A stretch of 32,371 bases of DNA, taken from assembly GCA_945861955.1 (NCBI GenBank), contig CAMAWJ010000005.1:1-32371 (forward strand), in the 5' to 3' direction. Of this stretch, positions 15,025 through 23,882 are shown in pieces. The notes under the pieces are model-generated. The model searched no databases. It saw nothing but the letters and a program-made list of their open reading frames with translations, and was not told the DNA's origin. Position 1 is the stretch's first letter. Each line of letters starts with the position of its first letter. This DNA comes from Bifidobacterium breve (GTDB taxonomy: Bacteria > Actinomycetota > Thermoleophilia > Gaiellales > F1-60-MAGs149). The position numbers were made by a program, and so were the translations under genes.

Positions 15025-15047
15025 GGGGCGTGCCCGATGATGTCGGT

Positions 15048-15785
15048 ATGAGTGTTGCGGTCCAACTCTTTCCCACCTGCATTAGCGATGTCGTTGCACA
15101 GCAGACGGTGACCGACACCGAGCGGGTGCTCGACGCGCTGGGCATCGATCATCAGCGTCCGTCGGGCACAACTTGTTGTGGTCAGCCGGCCTTTAATTCA
15201 GGGCACGACGGCCCCGCTCGTGCCGTCGCCAAGGCAACGTTAAAGGCGTTGGACGATGGTTCGGATCTGCCGATTCTGGTTCCGTCAGGCTCGTGCACGA
15301 GCATGGTCCGGCTGCACTGGCGGGAGCTCTTCCACGGCACCCCCGAGGCCGAGGCGGCGACCCGGATCGCGCGGCGCGTACGAGAGCTGTCGAGCTATCT
15401 CGTCGAGCATACGGATGCCTTGCGCGAGCTAAATCCGGCGCTCGCAGTCCGGGTCGGGTACCACGACTCCTGCCACATGCTGCGCGAGCTGCGGATCAAG
15501 GATGCCCCACGCGAGGTCCTGCAGACTGTCGCCGGCCTAGAACTCGTCGAACTCGATTCCAGCGAGCGCTGCTGCGGCTTTGGTGGCACGTTTAGCGGAC
15601 GCTACCCCGACGTCTCGGTAGCGATGGCGGACACCAAAATCGACGACATGGTGACGGCGAAGATCGACGTGCTCGTGTCATCGGACCCGGGCTGCCTGAT
15701 GCAACTGGCAGGACGGATGTCGCGTCAAGGCACGCCCGTGCGTGCCGTCCATCTCGCCACCCTGATGGCTGAGGCGCTTGCATGA
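15048..15785 (+). CDS. lutA: L-lactate oxidation complex, Fe-S subunit LutA (CCG-domain)
   Basis: About 245 aa with two cysteine-rich CCG domains: TTCCGQPAFNSGH in the first half and YHDSCHMLREL ... SSERCCGFGGTFSG in the second, as in LutA/YkgE and GlpC/HdrB-type proteins. LutABC oxidises L-lactate to pyruvate in the cytoplasm with electrons passed to the respiratory chain. I prefer ATG 15048 (MSVAVQLFPTCISD), which matches the family N-terminus. A GTG at 15030 in frame, behind GGTGGGGGC, is the alternative. Overlaps lutB by ATGA. First of three coupled genes. Confidence 0.93.
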   Translation: MSVAVQLFPTCISDVVAQQTVTDTERVLDALGIDHQRPSGTTCCGQPAFNSGHDGPARAVAKATLKALDDGSDLPILVPSGSCTSMVRLHWRELFHGTPEAEAATRIARRVRELSSYLVEHTDALRELNPALAVRVGYHDSCHMLRELRIKDAPREVLQTVAGLELVELDSSERCCGFGGTFSGRYPDVSVAMADTKIDDMVTAKIDVLVSSDPGCLMQLAGRMSRQGTPVRAVHLATLMAEALA

Positions 15786-17230
15786 GCGCGACGCGTGAAG
15801 ACGTCGGGGGCACGCCGCTGCCGCCCGGCTGGGCAAAGCCAGCGCATCAGCCAGACGCCTTCGAACTGACGACGACAACGTTTGAGGAGCGAGCCGCGAA
15901 GACAATGGCTCGCCCGTTCGCTCGTGGCGCGATCGCGAATGCGACCGACCACGCCGCTGCCCTCACCACTGCGCGCTTTGTCGGCACAGACCATCAGGCG
16001 CTGCGCGAGGAGGCCCGCAGGATTCGAGCCCACGCAATTGCCAACTTGCCGGACTACCTCGATCAATGGATCGATCAGGCCGAGCGCAAGGGCACCATCG
16101 TGCACTACGCGTCCGACGAGTCCGAGGCGCGCCGAATTGTCGCCCAGATCTGCACAGACCAGCAAATCACGCGCGTCGTCAAGTCGAAGTCGATGGCGTC
16201 GGAAGAGGTTTCGCTCAATTCAGCACTCGAAGCCGTTGGTGTTGACATTTACGAGACCGACCTTGGTGAGTTCGTCGTGCAGGCGATGGGCGATCGCCCG
16301 GGTCATGTGATCGCACCGATTCTGCATCGCACCAAAGACGAAGTCCACGAACTGTTTTCTGCGATGGCCGGGCACGAGTTGCCGAACGAGGCAGAGGCGC
16401 TGACGGCCTTCGCGCGGGAAGGCCTACGACACGCGTTCCTGACTGCAGACGCGGGGATTAGCGGCGGCAACTTTCTGATCGCCGAGACCGGGGACGTGCT
16501 GATCGTCACCAACGAAGGTAACGGCCGCCTGACAACGTCGCTACCACCGATCCACATCGCGCTAGTAGGAATCGAGAAGGTGTTGCCGCGGCGGCGAGAT
16601 CTTGCCGTGTTGCTGCCGCTCTTGACCGGCCACGGCACGGGCCAGCAGATCACGACGTACGTTTCGGTCTCTGCCGGCCCTCGGCGGCAAGGTGAGCCCG
16701 ATGGTCCAGAGCAGATGCATGTCGTGCTGCTCGACGCCGGGCGCAGCGCGCTCCTCGGTGGCGAATTCGAAGAGGCGCTGCACTGCATCCGCTGTGGTGC
16801 CTGTCAGAACGTCTGTCCCGTCTATCGCCAAGTTGGTGGGCACGCCTACGGCTGGGTCTACGGCGGTCCAATTGGTGCCGTCTTGACGCCCCTGTTCCGC
16901 GGGCAGGAAGAGGCGGGCGAGCTCGCGCAAGCCACCACGCTTTGCGGCGCCTGCGACGACGTCTGTCCGGTCAAGATCCCGCTCCACGATCTTCTGCTCG
17001 GTCTGCGGCGACGCTCGGATGCCGATGGGCATGTGCCGCGGCATGAGCAGCTCGCGTTCGCACTGTGGGCTCAGGTTTGGAGTCGGCCGCTGCTCTACCG
17101 CGCCACGACGGCTGTGGCCCGTGGCTCCCTGCGGACGCTAGCCCGTGATGGTGTTGTGTCGGCCAAGAATCCGCTGCTGCGACGTTGGACCGCAGGGCGC
17201 GACCTGATCGTTGACAGGCGCCCGCGATGA
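15782..17230 (+). CDS. lutB: L-lactate oxidation complex, iron-sulfur LUD-domain subunit LutB
   Basis: 482 aa. A LUD domain (residues about 60-300, with VVKSKSMASEEVSLN and ISGGNFLIAETGDVLIVTNEGNGRL) precedes a ferredoxin-like part holding two [4Fe-4S] motifs: CIRCGACQNVCPVYR (C335, C338, C341, C345) and LCGACDDVCPVKIP (C388, C391, C395). Size and architecture are typical for LutB/YkgF. ATGA overlaps on both sides enforce equal production with LutA and LutC. Confidence 0.95.
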   Translation: MSATREDVGGTPLPPGWAKPAHQPDAFELTTTTFEERAAKTMARPFARGAIANATDHAAALTTARFVGTDHQALREEARRIRAHAIANLPDYLDQWIDQAERKGTIVHYASDESEARRIVAQICTDQQITRVVKSKSMASEEVSLNSALEAVGVDIYETDLGEFVVQAMGDRPGHVIAPILHRTKDEVHELFSAMAGHELPNEAEALTAFAREGLRHAFLTADAGISGGNFLIAETGDVLIVTNEGNGRLTTSLPPIHIALVGIEKVLPRRRDLAVLLPLLTGHGTGQQITTYVSVSAGPRRQGEPDGPEQMHVVLLDAGRSALLGGEFEEALHCIRCGACQNVCPVYRQVGGHAYGWVYGGPIGAVLTPLFRGQEEAGELAQATTLCGACDDVCPVKIPLHDLLLGLRRRSDADGHVPRHEQLAFALWAQVWSRPLLYRATTAVARGSLRTLARDGVVSAKNPLLRRWTAGRDLIVDRRPR

Positions 17231-17883
17231 CCGACCGGGCTTCGTTTCTAGCGGCAATCCGCAGCACTCCGCGTGGGCTCGATCCTGGTCTTCCTGATCG
17301 CCGAGACGCGCCCGACGCGCCGACGCAATTGCGGGAGGGAGAGAATCGCGCCGATCGTCTACAGGCGGAGGCCGAAGCGGCGAGCACGGTTGTCCATCGC
17401 GTGACCGCAAACGACGTTGCTGCGACGGTCGCCAGCGTGTTGGTGGAGACAAATTCTCAACGGATCGCCTTGACGACCGACCTCGCTCCGTTCGTAGAAG
17501 ACGTGCAGGCTGCCATGTCGGTTGCCGGGTTGACAGGTTCGATCTACGCCGAGGTGGCGTCGAATCGCGCCCAAGCGGGTGCGTTGGATGCCACCGTCAC
17601 CGGGTGTATCGCCGCCGTGGCGGCCAGCGGATCGATCGTCACCTCGGCCGCAGGGGCTGGGCGTGCTGGGGCGTTGATCGCGCCAACCCACATCTGCGTG
17701 GTGCGGGACGAGCAGATCGTCGGAGGGTTGCACGAGTTGTTCGACGGAGACGTTCTTGCCGAGGCAGGCAGCCTCTTCGCCTTACAGTCCGGCCCCAGTC
17801 GCAGTGCTGACATCGAGAAGGTGCTGATCCTCGGAGTGCACGGACCGGGCAACGTGCACCTAGTTATCGTCGCACCCGACTAG
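17227..17883 (+). CDS. lutC: LUD-domain lactate utilization protein LutC
   Basis: 218-aa LUD-domain protein, last gene of lutABC (ATGA overlap with lutB). The C-terminal half (AASGSIVTSAAGAGRAGALIAPTHICVV, then LFALQSGPSRSADIEKVLILGVHGPGNVHLVIV) carries the conserved GPSRTADIE-like signature, with Ser in the TA position. The N-terminus (TDRASFLAAIR) is also normal. No catalytic mechanism is assigned to this subunit. It ends 22 nt from the convergent transpeptidase. Confidence 0.93.
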   Translation: MTDRASFLAAIRSTPRGLDPGLPDRRDAPDAPTQLREGENRADRLQAEAEAASTVVHRVTANDVAATVASVLVETNSQRIALTTDLAPFVEDVQAAMSVAGLTGSIYAEVASNRAQAGALDATVTGCIAAVAASGSIVTSAAGAGRAGALIAPTHICVVRDEQIVGGLHELFDGDVLAEAGSLFALQSGPSRSADIEKVLILGVHGPGNVHLVIVAPD

Positions 17884-17905
17884 AGCCTTCGGAAGCGGCG
17901 TCCGG

Positions 17906-18706
17906 CTAGGCGACGATGTCGACCGGCGTGCCGGGCGAGACGAGTCGCACAACCTTGCGAATAGCCGGATCGGGAACGCGAATGCAGCCGTGGGACGGGT
18001 TCGTCCCCGCTGTGGCCCAGAGCACGCCGCGCGCGCCGTGGATCGCCACGCGGCCGGGTCCACCGGCGTACTCAAAGAGGACGTTCGAATGGGCGGTCAG
18101 ATGCAGAGCCCACGGGCCGAGCGGACTCCACCAGACCTCACGAATTTTCTGATAGATCGCAAAGCGGCCCTTAGGAGTCGGTGTCGCAGCTGCGCCGAGT
18201 GCTACCCCGAGGCGGAGAACCACGCGCCCGCGTCGAAACACCCGTAGCTCGTGACGACGAAGGCTGATCTCGACGCGCATCGGGTTCTTGCGCAGAATCA
18301 CGCTGGACTCTCGGATCCAGGCCGTGGCGTCGTTCGGACGGCGGGGGAGGCGTACCTTGAGCCACGTCTCACCCTTGGACGAAACCGCGTTGTCGAGCAC
18401 CAGCAGTTCGACGGGATTGCCCGTGTCGCTAATCCACGGAGCCAGGGTGCCGCGTAGCTTTCCGCCGCCTGCTTTGGGATACAGCCCAACACGAGTAATC
18501 AGTCGTGCGACATACGACTCGCGCTTGGTGGGACGAAAATCAAGCGCAGGCTGCGTGGCGGCGGCCTCCGTCGTAGTTGCTGTGTCGCTGGCGGGGGATG
18601 CAGTCGTTTCTGCCTGTCCGCTGGCCGTGCCGCCGCTGAGCAAGACGAGGACGAGACCAACCAGCGTTCCCGCAAGCACTCCGGTAGGTAGGCGAGGAAC
18701 CGTCAC
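17906..18706 (-). CDS. secreted L,D-transpeptidase (YkuD domain)
   Basis: About 266 aa. An N-terminal hydrophobic segment (GVLAGTLVGLVLVLLSGGTASGQA) is a signal peptide or anchor, followed by a Thr/Ala-rich linker, an SH3-like stretch and a YkuD catalytic domain. The catalytic signature is intact: IHGARGVLWATAGTNPSHGCIRV, with the nucleophilic Cys in SHGC. It makes 3-3 peptidoglycan cross-links or attaches proteins outside the membrane. Start is uncertain: GTG 18706 gives a compact signal peptide, while TTG 18769 behind GAGG would add 21 residues. The gene is divergent from the FAD oxidoreductase at 18780. Confidence 0.9.
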   Translation of the reverse strand: MTVPRLPTGVLAGTLVGLVLVLLSGGTASGQAETTASPASDTATTTEAAATQPALDFRPTKRESYVARLITRVGLYPKAGGGKLRGTLAPWISDTGNPVELLVLDNAVSSKGETWLKVRLPRRPNDATAWIRESSVILRKNPMRVEISLRRHELRVFRRGRVVLRLGVALGAAATPTPKGRFAIYQKIREVWWSPLGPWALHLTAHSNVLFEYAGGPGRVAIHGARGVLWATAGTNPSHGCIRVPDPAIRKVVRLVSPGTPVDIVA

Positions 18707-18779
18707 AGTACGGGTCAGGTTGCACCGGTTGCTCCCGTGGTCGCTGGACGGCGAGCCAGAACCCTGCAACGATCCTCAC

Positions 18780-20189
18780 ATGACGGAACCACATCGATCG
18801 CTTTGGCTTGAACAGTCGTATACAGGGTCAACCGATGCGGCCGTCTTGAGTGGCGGAGATCACGCGGACGTGGCGATTGTAGGTGGTGGCTATCTCGGGC
18901 TGTGGACGGCGATTCTGCTGAAGGAGCGTGAGCCCTCGCTCGACGTGGTGATCGTCGAGAAAGACATCTGTGGTGGCGGCGCCTCGGGCCGTAACGGAGG
19001 CTTCGTGCTCAGCTGGTGGCCGAAATTGGCGACACTGATCAAGTTGGCGGGTGAGCGCGAGGCGGTCGAACTAGCGCAGGCGTCAGAGGCTGCGATCAGT
19101 GAGATTGAGGAGGCCTGCGAGCAATACCATATCGACGCGCAGTTTAAGCGTGGCGGCTGGCTATGGACCGCGGCGACTGAGGTGCAGCGGGGTGCGTGGA
19201 GCCCGGTAGTGGAGCTCTGCGACAGCCTTGGCGTCGCGCCCTTCACGCACCTCTCTCCCGAGGAGATTGCCCGACGCACTGGCTCTCCCGTTCACCTCGA
19301 AGGTGTCTTTGAGGCGAGCGCTGCCACCGTGCACCCCGGCTATCTCGTTCGTGGTCTCGTGCGTGCGGCACAGCAGTTGGGAGTGCGCATCTATGAGCAC
19401 AGCCCGATGATCGAGTTGGATCGCCGCCGACCGGCGGTCATTCGCACGCCGAACGGCGCATTGACGGCCGATGTAGTGGTGCTGGCAGTCAACGCGCATG
19501 CGGCCGGGATGCGCGAGCTGCACCGGAAGATTGTGGCGATCACGAGTGACATTGTTTCGACGCCACCGATTGTGGATCGCCTGGAGGAGATTGGTTGGAC
19601 GGGCGGAGAGTCGATCTCGGATTCTCAATTGCAGGTCCACTACTATCGCACCACGGAGGACGGAAGAATCGCGTTTGGCAAGGGCGGTTGGGGCATTGCT
19701 CTAGGCGCGAGGATGGGTGCCAGTTTCGATCGCGACGCCACTCGTGCCGCGGACGTGACACTCGATTTTCGCCGGCTCTACCCGTCGCTTGCAGACGTGC
19801 CAATTACGCACGATTGGAGCGGCCCGATTGATCGCTCGCCATCTGGCATTCCGCTGTTTGGCAATCTCGGTGGGCGCCCACACATCCTCTACGGCGCGGG
19901 CTTCTCTGGCAATGGCGTTGGTCCGTCGCGACTCGGAGGGCGCATCCTGGCCGATCTCGTGCTGGGTGAGACCGATGGTTTTGCGGGCAGCGCGCTGGTC
20001 AACGGCAAGCCCGGTAGCTTCCCTCCCGATCCAATCCGCTACGTCGGCGCGCACGTGGTGCGCACCGGTGTGGCGTCAAAGGAGCGCGCTGAGGCAGTCG
20101 GCAAGCAGCCCAGCCGTCTTGCGAACGCGTTGGCGCGACTCGCGCCAGCCGGCATGATCCCCAAGAAGGACGCTGACGGCGACCACTAG
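18780..20189 (+). CDS. FAD-dependent amine oxidoreductase, PuuB/DadA-like
   Basis: 469-aa DAO-superfamily flavoprotein. FAD motif VAIVGGGYLGLWTAILLKE is followed by VVIVEKDICGGGASGRNGGFVLSWW; the SGRNGG segment is the hallmark of the group containing gamma-glutamylputrescine oxidase and related amine oxidases. The C-terminus has LYGAGFSGNGVGPSRLGGRILADLVLG. The start ATG 18780 excludes a long upstream open frame that is antisense to the transpeptidase. The region before ATG shows AACGAT 6 nt upstream, a poor -10 match. A PuuD-like hydrolase lies 2.2 kb further on, opposite strand, which supports polyamine or gamma-glutamyl-amine breakdown, but no PuuA or PuuC is present. Confidence 0.85.
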   Translation: MTEPHRSLWLEQSYTGSTDAAVLSGGDHADVAIVGGGYLGLWTAILLKEREPSLDVVIVEKDICGGGASGRNGGFVLSWWPKLATLIKLAGEREAVELAQASEAAISEIEEACEQYHIDAQFKRGGWLWTAATEVQRGAWSPVVELCDSLGVAPFTHLSPEEIARRTGSPVHLEGVFEASAATVHPGYLVRGLVRAAQQLGVRIYEHSPMIELDRRRPAVIRTPNGALTADVVVLAVNAHAAGMRELHRKIVAITSDIVSTPPIVDRLEEIGWTGGESISDSQLQVHYYRTTEDGRIAFGKGGWGIALGARMGASFDRDATRAADVTLDFRRLYPSLADVPITHDWSGPIDRSPSGIPLFGNLGGRPHILYGAGFSGNGVGPSRLGGRILADLVLGETDGFAGSALVNGKPGSFPPDPIRYVGAHVVRTGVASKERAEAVGKQPSRLANALARLAPAGMIPKKDADGDH

Positions 20190-20246
20190 CGTTTCGGTGG
20201 CACGGTCGTTGGCGGTAATCCAACGCGGCGAGTGGTGCCAACGAGT

Positions 20247-20272
20247 ACCTGACACGTGCGCACGTGTCAGGT
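20247..20272. terminator. perfect 26-bp palindrome between convergent genes
   Basis: Arms ACCTGACACGTG and CACGTGTCAGGT meet at CG with no mismatch. It lies in the 94-bp gap between two convergent genes, so a bidirectional terminator hairpin is the simplest reading. No T-run follows on either strand, so it may also be a protein site or a dispersed repeat unit. Confidence 0.5.
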
Positions 20273-20283
20273 GCGTGGCTGGC

Positions 20284-22383
20284 CTAGTCGCCGACGGCAG
20301 CGACTGCGCTGGGTGTCGACTCGTTCGCCTTGGCGACCAGCGTTGCCTCCACCCGATTGTCATGGTAGGTGGGGGCACCTCCCATATCCGCGTCGCGGAC
20401 CGGAGTCGTGGCGTTGACGTTGTGACCGCCATTGTCTTTGGCCCAGTACGCCTTGTACGACCAGGCGACACCGTCACGGGCCTGCGGATGGATTGCCGCC
20501 CGACAGCGAAACGCGCCGCGATCGTTCGCGACCTCGACCTCATCGCCGGCTTCAATGCCGCGTGCGGATGCGTCGTTCTGGCTGAGAAATAGCGTAGGAG
20601 CGCCGGTCATGCGCAGATGTCCGGGCAGGTCGGCGAACGTCGAGTTAAGGAAAAAACGATGTGCGGGTGTGATCAGGATCAGCGGAAAGCGCTGAGCCAA
20701 GACTGGATCGGCGCCCTCAAACGACGGCGTATAGCCGGGGATCGGATCCAAATTGTCGTCGGCCAGCGCTGGCACGGTGATGTGCAGCTTGCCGTCGCGC
20801 GTGGGAAAACCGCCGTTGGCGTGTGGTGCTGTTCCGGCGAGGTCGTCAATGGCCGCGTAGCCCGTCTCGCAGAGAGACTCGAACGTGATTCCGCGCTCGC
20901 GGGCTCGATCGGTGTCAATAAACTGTCGGATCAAGGCTTCGTCGCTGTCGTGGAGGCGTGGGTGCGCCAATTCGAGAGCGGTGGCGAGGCGTCGGAAGAT
21001 CTCAGTGTTCGGTAGACACTGCCCGACCGGCTCGATCGCTGGCAGATTCAGAGTCAGATAGTGGTGGCCGTACGACGGGTGGATGTCGAGGTGCTCGGTC
21101 TGCATCGTGGCCGGCAGTACGACGTCGGCGAACAGTGCCGTGTCGGTCAGTCGGTGTTCCAGTACGGTCAGGTGGAGATCGTCGCGGCGGAAGCCCTGCT
21201 GCACGCGAGTCTGATCGGGTACGGTCGCGGCTGGATTGGTGTTCCACACGACCATCGCGTGCACGGCCGGGTTGAGGGCGGTATCCGTCAACGCCTCGGC
21301 AAGCCTCGACATGTTGATCGTGCGCGCCAGCGGCAGTGGCAGTCCAGCCGGCTCCTCAAGATCGCTGGTCGCGTCATCGAAGCGACCACTCGTCTCCGAC
21401 ACGACACCGCCACCGACGTGCCGAAAGTCACCAGACACTGCGCCAAGCACTGTGATTGCACGAATCGCGGCACCGGCGCCACCGTGGCGCTGAAGACCAA
21501 GACCCAGACGGATCGCCGTCGGGCGTGTCGTGATGATGCGCTCTGCTAGACCTCGAATCTCGCTGGCGGGGAGACCGCAAATCTCGGCGGCCCGCTCGGC
21601 GTTCCAGTCGGCGAGGCGCTCGCGCAACTCCGGCCAGCCGACGGCACACTCCGCGAGCCACTCCTCGTCGCAGGCATCGGCGGCACAGAGCTCTCCCATT
21701 AGGCCCATGGCCAGTGCGGCGTCGGTTCCCGGAAGCAATTGCAGGTGCTGGTCGCAGCGTTCGGCTGTATCCGTCGGTAGCGGGTCGATCGCCACCACGT
21801 GGGCGCCGTTTTGTTGGGCGGAGTGAATAAAGTGCCATTGATGCATGTTCGACGACAGCAGATTGGCGCCCCAGACGAGAATCAGCCTCGCGTGGGCGAA
21901 ATCCTCTGGGTCGGTCCCGACTGGCCGGTGCATCGTTACGCGCAAGGCGGCGTAGGTAGCTGCGTCGCAAATTGTCGTGTCGAGCCGCGATGCGCCGAGG
22001 TGTTTAAAGAGACGCTGGCCCAGTGACCAACCTTGCACAGCACCGAGGGTGCCAGCGTAGTAGAACGGCAGAATCGACTCCGGGCCGTAGCGGTCGATCG
22101 TCGTCCGGAGGGCTGTGGCGGTCAGGCCGATTGCCTCGTCCCAGTCGATTGCTTGGAACCGTCCCTCGCCCTTCTCGCCAACGCGTCGCAGCGGCGTTGT
22201 CAGTCGATCAGGCGCGTAGACGGCATCGAGATAGTTGTTGACCTTGCCGCACAACGAACCGCGGGTGTACGGATGGTCCTTGCGTCCCCGCATCCGGATC
22301 GCCTTGCCATCTTCAACCTCAATCTGCCACGCGCACGTATCGGGACAGTCGAGTGGGCAGGCACCGTTGACGATGTAACTCAT
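20284..22383 (-). CDS. molybdopterin-dependent oxidoreductase (BisC/formate-dehydrogenase-like)
   Basis: 699-aa member of the DMSO-reductase superfamily that uses Mo/W-bis-MGD. The N-terminal [4Fe-4S] site is CPLDCPDTC (C9, C13, C17) with C45 in GSLCGK; the first spacing is CxxxC. LDTTICDAATYAAL places C139 where formate dehydrogenases and polysulfide-type reductases have the Mo-ligating Cys/Sec. The C-terminal molydopterin-dinucleotide domain is present (LILITPAHRFFLNSTFADLPGHL ... ASARGIEAGDEVEVANDRG ... GVAWSYKAYWAKDNGG). No Tat signal, so cytoplasmic. No partner subunit is adjacent. The start has a leaderless -10 box. Substrate unknown. Confidence 0.88.
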   Translation of the reverse strand: MSYIVNGACPLDCPDTCAWQIEVEDGKAIRMRGRKDHPYTRGSLCGKVNNYLDAVYAPDRLTTPLRRVGEKGEGRFQAIDWDEAIGLTATALRTTIDRYGPESILPFYYAGTLGAVQGWSLGQRLFKHLGASRLDTTICDAATYAALRVTMHRPVGTDPEDFAHARLILVWGANLLSSNMHQWHFIHSAQQNGAHVVAIDPLPTDTAERCDQHLQLLPGTDAALAMGLMGELCAADACDEEWLAECAVGWPELRERLADWNAERAAEICGLPASEIRGLAERIITTRPTAIRLGLGLQRHGGAGAAIRAITVLGAVSGDFRHVGGGVVSETSGRFDDATSDLEEPAGLPLPLARTINMSRLAEALTDTALNPAVHAMVVWNTNPAATVPDQTRVQQGFRRDDLHLTVLEHRLTDTALFADVVLPATMQTEHLDIHPSYGHHYLTLNLPAIEPVGQCLPNTEIFRRLATALELAHPRLHDSDEALIRQFIDTDRARERGITFESLCETGYAAIDDLAGTAPHANGGFPTRDGKLHITVPALADDNLDPIPGYTPSFEGADPVLAQRFPLILITPAHRFFLNSTFADLPGHLRMTGAPTLFLSQNDASARGIEAGDEVEVANDRGAFRCRAAIHPQARDGVAWSYKAYWAKDNGGHNVNATTPVRDADMGGAPTYHDNRVEATLVAKANESTPSAVAAVGD

Positions 22384-22389
22384 GGTGCG

Positions 22390-22395
22390 AGTGTA
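22390..22395 (-). promoter_or_regulatory. -10 box (CGTACACT) of the molybdopterin oxidoreductase, leaderless
   Basis: TACACT on the minus strand, 6 nt (CGCACC), ATG 22383. It lies in the 43-nt gap behind the PuuD-like gene. Confidence 0.6.
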
Positions 22396-22426
22396 CGCGA
22401 TCTAGCGCGTGAGAACGAGTAAAAAA

Positions 22427-23146
22427 TCAGCGATTGCGGTAGCGCTGAGCCGCAGCGACGAGATCTCGAAAGAGCGCCTGCTGCTCGGGTTCGTGCATTT
22501 TTTCCGGATGCCACTGCACGCCGATGATGGGCCACTCGGCTGGGCCTTCGAGCGCCTCGATGACCACGCCAATTCGTGCTGTCGCGGTCAGCGTTCCGGC
22601 GTCGAGCACCGCTTGATGGTGGATCGAGTTGACGGGAAACGTTGTTGTCCCCATCACCTCTGCGATCCTGGACTGTGCTGCGAGCTCAATTGGGTGTCGC
22701 GACTCCATTAGGGCCTGTGGATTCTTCGGAATCAGAGGATGGCCGTGGTGTTCCTCAAGGTCTTGCAGCATCGTGCCTCCGCTGGCGACTGCGAGGGTCT
22801 GCATGCCCCGGCAAATGCCGAGCACGGGCAATGTGCGTACCGCGGCCTCGCGTGCGAGAGCGAGCTCCCAGAGATCGGCCCCAGCGTTGGGATCTTCGAG
22901 TGTGACTGCAGCGGACTCGCCGTAGTGCTGGGGATCCAAATCGCCGCCGCCTGTCAGGACAAGGCCATCAAGCAGGTCGAGCAGGCCGATCGGGTCGTCA
23001 CCATGCGGAATGATCAGCGGCTGGCCACCTTCGGCCTGAACACAGTTGGTAGTGGCAGGATCGAGCGTGTACAGATCTGTCTGGTCGCCGAGGGGCGTGA
23101 CGAGCGAACGCCGATACGCCGTGAGGCCAATCACGGGACGAGTCAT
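22427..23146 (-). CDS. gamma-glutamyl-gamma-aminobutyrate hydrolase-like class I amidotransferase (PuuD/C26)
   Basis: 239-aa peptidase C26 family enzyme. Nucleophile C112 in LGICRGMQTL, catalytic H213 and E215 in QWHPE, and oxyanion/glycine loop LTGGGDLDPQHYG are all present, with the N-terminal PVIGLTAYRR typical of the family. PuuD releases GABA from gamma-glutamyl-GABA; relatives act on other gamma-glutamyl compounds. A PuuB-like oxidase is close by, consistent with gamma-glutamylated polyamine breakdown. A -10 box lies in the 16-nt gap to the preceding gene, so it has its own leaderless promoter while also lying in a same-strand run behind P450. Confidence 0.9.
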   Translation of the reverse strand: MTRPVIGLTAYRRSLVTPLGDQTDLYTLDPATTNCVQAEGGQPLIIPHGDDPIGLLDLLDGLVLTGGGDLDPQHYGESAAVTLEDPNAGADLWELALAREAAVRTLPVLGICRGMQTLAVASGGTMLQDLEEHHGHPLIPKNPQALMESRHPIELAAQSRIAEVMGTTTFPVNSIHHQAVLDAGTLTATARIGVVIEALEGPAEWPIIGVQWHPEKMHEPEQQALFRDLVAAAQRYRNR

Positions 23147-23152
23147 GACGGC

Positions 23153-23158
23153 AGCCTA
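23153..23158 (-). promoter_or_regulatory. -10 box (GGTAGGCT) of the PuuD-like gene, leaderless
   Basis: TAGGCT, 6 nt (GCCGTC), ATG 23146, placed inside the 16-nt gap after the preceding coding region. Confidence 0.6.
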
Positions 23159-23162
23159 CCGA

Positions 23163-23882
23163 TCAGCCAAGCGGCCACGGGAGGTCGGGCATATGGGCCT
23201 GCCAGACCTCCGCGAGCGAGCCGTTGTCGATGATCCGTCCGAGGGCGCCATCGAGAGCGTTGAGGAGCTCGTTGTCTCCTCGGCGAACAGCGACACCCCA
23301 CTGGTTGCGGGTCTCAATGGTGAAGGCCAACCGAAGTTCAGGATCGTCATCGAGCGGAACCATCACGACGTCGTCATCGACGAAACCGTCGATCTTGCCC
23401 GAGCGAGTAGCAGCGATCATGTCGCCAAAGACATCGTCCGTCGCACCATCAAAGGCAACCGGAATCACTCCCGGAAACGTCTCGGTCAGAGTCATGTTGG
23501 TACTCGCGGCGATTGCACCGATGCGGAGGCCGGCGCATTCCAGTGGATTAGAGACGGTGCGCTCACGACGCGTGACAAGCGATTCGTTAAAGACCGCGTA
23601 CGGCCTTGTAAAGTCGACCATCTGCTGGCGGGCCGGTGTAATGCCTTGCCCGCACCAGATCGCATCGACGCGTTCCTCGTGAAGTGCGGGATAGAAGTCG
23701 CTCCACTCGAGTGGCACCCAATCGATCAGGAGGCCCAGTTGAGCGGCGACGAGCGCGGCTGCCATCGGCTCGTACCCGGGACGGGTGCCGTCGTCTTGGA
23801 TCAGTTCGAAGAGCGGTGGTGCCTGGAGATCACCACAGCCAAGCGTCAAGACGCCGGGCTCAAGCAGTGGCAGCTCGCTCAT
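23163..23882 (-). CDS. substrate-binding-protein-fold (SBP_bac_3) protein without signal peptide
   Basis: 239 aa resembling periplasmic amino-acid-binding proteins of family 3: GYEPMAAALVAAQLGL, WSDFYPALHEERVDAIWCGQGITPARQQMVDFTRPY, GLRIGAIAASTNMTL and a C-terminal GVAVRRGDNELLNALDGALGRIIDNG. Unlike transport proteins it starts directly at the mature fold (MSELPLLEPGVLTLGCGD), with no signal peptide or lipobox, and no ABC permease or ATPase is nearby. It is coupled to the P450 gene by an ATGA overlap. It may therefore be cytoplasmic, as a ligand sensor or an enzyme on this fold such as cyclohexadienyl dehydratase. Neither is proven. Confidence 0.82.
   Translation of the reverse strand: MSELPLLEPGVLTLGCGDLQAPPLFELIQDDGTRPGYEPMAAALVAAQLGLLIDWVPLEWSDFYPALHEERVDAIWCGQGITPARQQMVDFTRPYAVFNESLVTRRERTVSNPLECAGLRIGAIAASTNMTLTETFPGVIPVAFDGATDDVFGDMIAATRSGKIDGFVDDDVVMVPLDDDPELRLAFTIETRNQWGVAVRRGDNELLNALDGALGRIIDNGSLAEVWQAHMPDLPWPLG

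Noticed and set aside
18288-18779. N-terminal extension of the second FAD oxidoreductase
   Set aside because: Antisense to the YkuD transpeptidase gene and without motif content; the Rossmann motif sits correctly after ATG 18780.
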